Assembly (NCBI GenBank): GCA_964454745.1
Contig: CAYVUI010000025.1
Coordinates: forward strand, 1-42,664
Origin: CAYVUI01 sp964454745
Lineage (GTDB): Bacteria; Planctomycetota; Phycisphaerae; Sedimentisphaerales; Anaerohalosphaeraceae
DNA length: 42,664 nucleotides
Direction: 5' to 3'
In this document: piece after piece, positions 42,195 through 42,664 of the stretch
Position numbering within the stretch: position 1 is the first letter of the stretch
How the letters are laid out: every line of letters begins with the position of its first letter
The notes under the pieces: model-generated
What the model was told of the DNA's origin: nothing
The model's input: only the letters and a program-made list of their open reading frames with translations
Database searches by the model: none
Program-made: the position numbers and the translations under genes

Positions 42195-42664
42195 ATGAGC
42201 GAACAAATGAATACAAACGAGATCATCGAAATGTCCAGCCAGTTTCTGATCGGCAACTACGGGCGGCTGCCAAGGGCCATCGTACGCGGCGAAGGCTGCT
42301 GGCTGTATGATGCCGAGGGCAATGAGATCCTCGATATGTTTCCCGGTTGGGCGGTTTCGGGCCTTGGCCACTGCCACCCCAATGTCGTCCGCGCCATTGA
42401 AGAGCAGGCAAAAACGCTGCTGCATATCGACAATACATTCTACATCCCCCAGCAGGCCTACCTGGCCAAGCTGATCTCCGAGCGGGGATTCGGCGGCAAG
42501 TGCTTCTTCTGCAATTCCGGTGCCGAAGCGGTAGAAGCTGCCATGAAACTGGCGCGAATTTATACAAGCCCGGAAAAGTACAAGTTCATCACAGCCGAGG
42601 GCTCCTTCCACGGACGGACCTTCGCCGCAATGACCGCCACGGCCCAGCCAATGAAGCACCAGGG
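42195..42664 (+). CDS. argD: Acetylornithine aminotransferase, N-terminal part
   Basis: The first 156 codons are present; the gene runs off the right edge. MSSQFLIGNYGRLPRAIVRG, GLGHCHPNVVRAI, FFCNSGAEAVEAAMKLAR (pyridoxal-phosphate phosphate cup) and GSFHGRTFAAMTAT are class III aminotransferase motifs typical of ArgD. It performs the step after ArgC in arginine synthesis. GGAG lies about 10 bases before the ATG. The adjacent argB makes the arginine assignment secure; the lysine-binding region lies outside the window. Confidence 0.9.
   Translation, partial: MSEQMNTNEIIEMSSQFLIGNYGRLPRAIVRGEGCWLYDAEGNEILDMFPGWAVSGLGHCHPNVVRAIEEQAKTLLHIDNTFYIPQQAYLAKLISERGFGGKCFFCNSGAEAVEAAMKLARIYTSPEKYKFITAEGSFHGRTFAAMTATAQPMKHQ

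Noticed and set aside
1..42664. CRISPR arrays, rRNA genes, prophage genes or intact transposases
   Set aside because: No regularly spaced repeats, rRNA motifs, phage structural genes or transposase frames were seen on either strand.

Overview
The window looks like a chromosome segment of a carbohydrate-degrading planctomycete, most likely of the Phycisphaerae/Sedimentisphaerales type. The reasons are very large secreted proteins with dockerin-like calcium-loop tails, a PEP-CTERM sorting tail, LamG modules, a pseudopilin with an H/D-rich C-terminal part, and several GH42-like giants next to ordinary housekeeping genes. No 16S rRNA or other phylogenetic marker is present, so the assignment is an inference. 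There is one assembly gap of 10 N (12349-12358).

Layout. (1) 1-12189, all on the minus strand: a catabolic operon read right to left. It contains a pseudopilin, a GH4 glycosidase (alpha-galactosidase/alpha-galacturonidase type), a 1.3-kilo-residue secreted GH42-like protein, a cytoplasmic sialidase/BNR-type protein, a membrane-anchored TPR protein, a membrane-anchored solute-binding protein, two sugar ABC permeases, and the start of the MalK/UgpC-type ATPase that runs off the left edge. (2) 12388-13578: a GntR-type regulator with a LacI-like sensor domain, transcribed from a divergent promoter region whose two -35 boxes are mirror images. (3) 13831-21448, plus strand: two paralogous secreted beta-propeller proteins, one ending in a dockerin-like module and one in PEP-CTERM, then a 1706-residue GH42-like giant paralogous to the one in the operon. 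(4) 21449-21692: a junction with a transposon-end-like palindrome and a tRNA 3'-half fragment. (5) 21693-29742, minus strand: a third secreted dockerin/LamG GH42-like protein, a double esterase (alpha/beta hydrolase fused to SGNH hydrolase), and an anti-sigma/ECF sigma pair preceded by a secreted protein of unknown function. (6) 29917-33211: a ZIP metal transporter, a MITE-like element, a HEPN/MNT toxin-antitoxin pair, and two unknown proteins. (7) 33359-42664: a more GC-rich core block with hflX, gpsA, a class I glutamine amidotransferase, GH20 beta-hexosaminidase with a NatAB-type ABC exporter, tRNA-Thr(UGT), argB and the beginning of argD.

Working model (inference). Secreted GH42-like, LamG and esterase proteins deacylate and cleave a plant- or algal-type heteropolysaccharide outside the cell or at its surface. 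Oligosaccharides are captured by the anchored binding protein and imported by the ABC system. They are finished in the cytoplasm by the GH4 and BNR-type enzymes, under control of the GntR regulator and perhaps the ECF sigma factor. The polymer is not identifiable from sequence alone. The KFDFG module (reminiscent of rhamnogalacturonan acetylesterases) and the GH4 enzyme make a galactose- or galacturonate-containing pectin-like substrate one reasonable guess.
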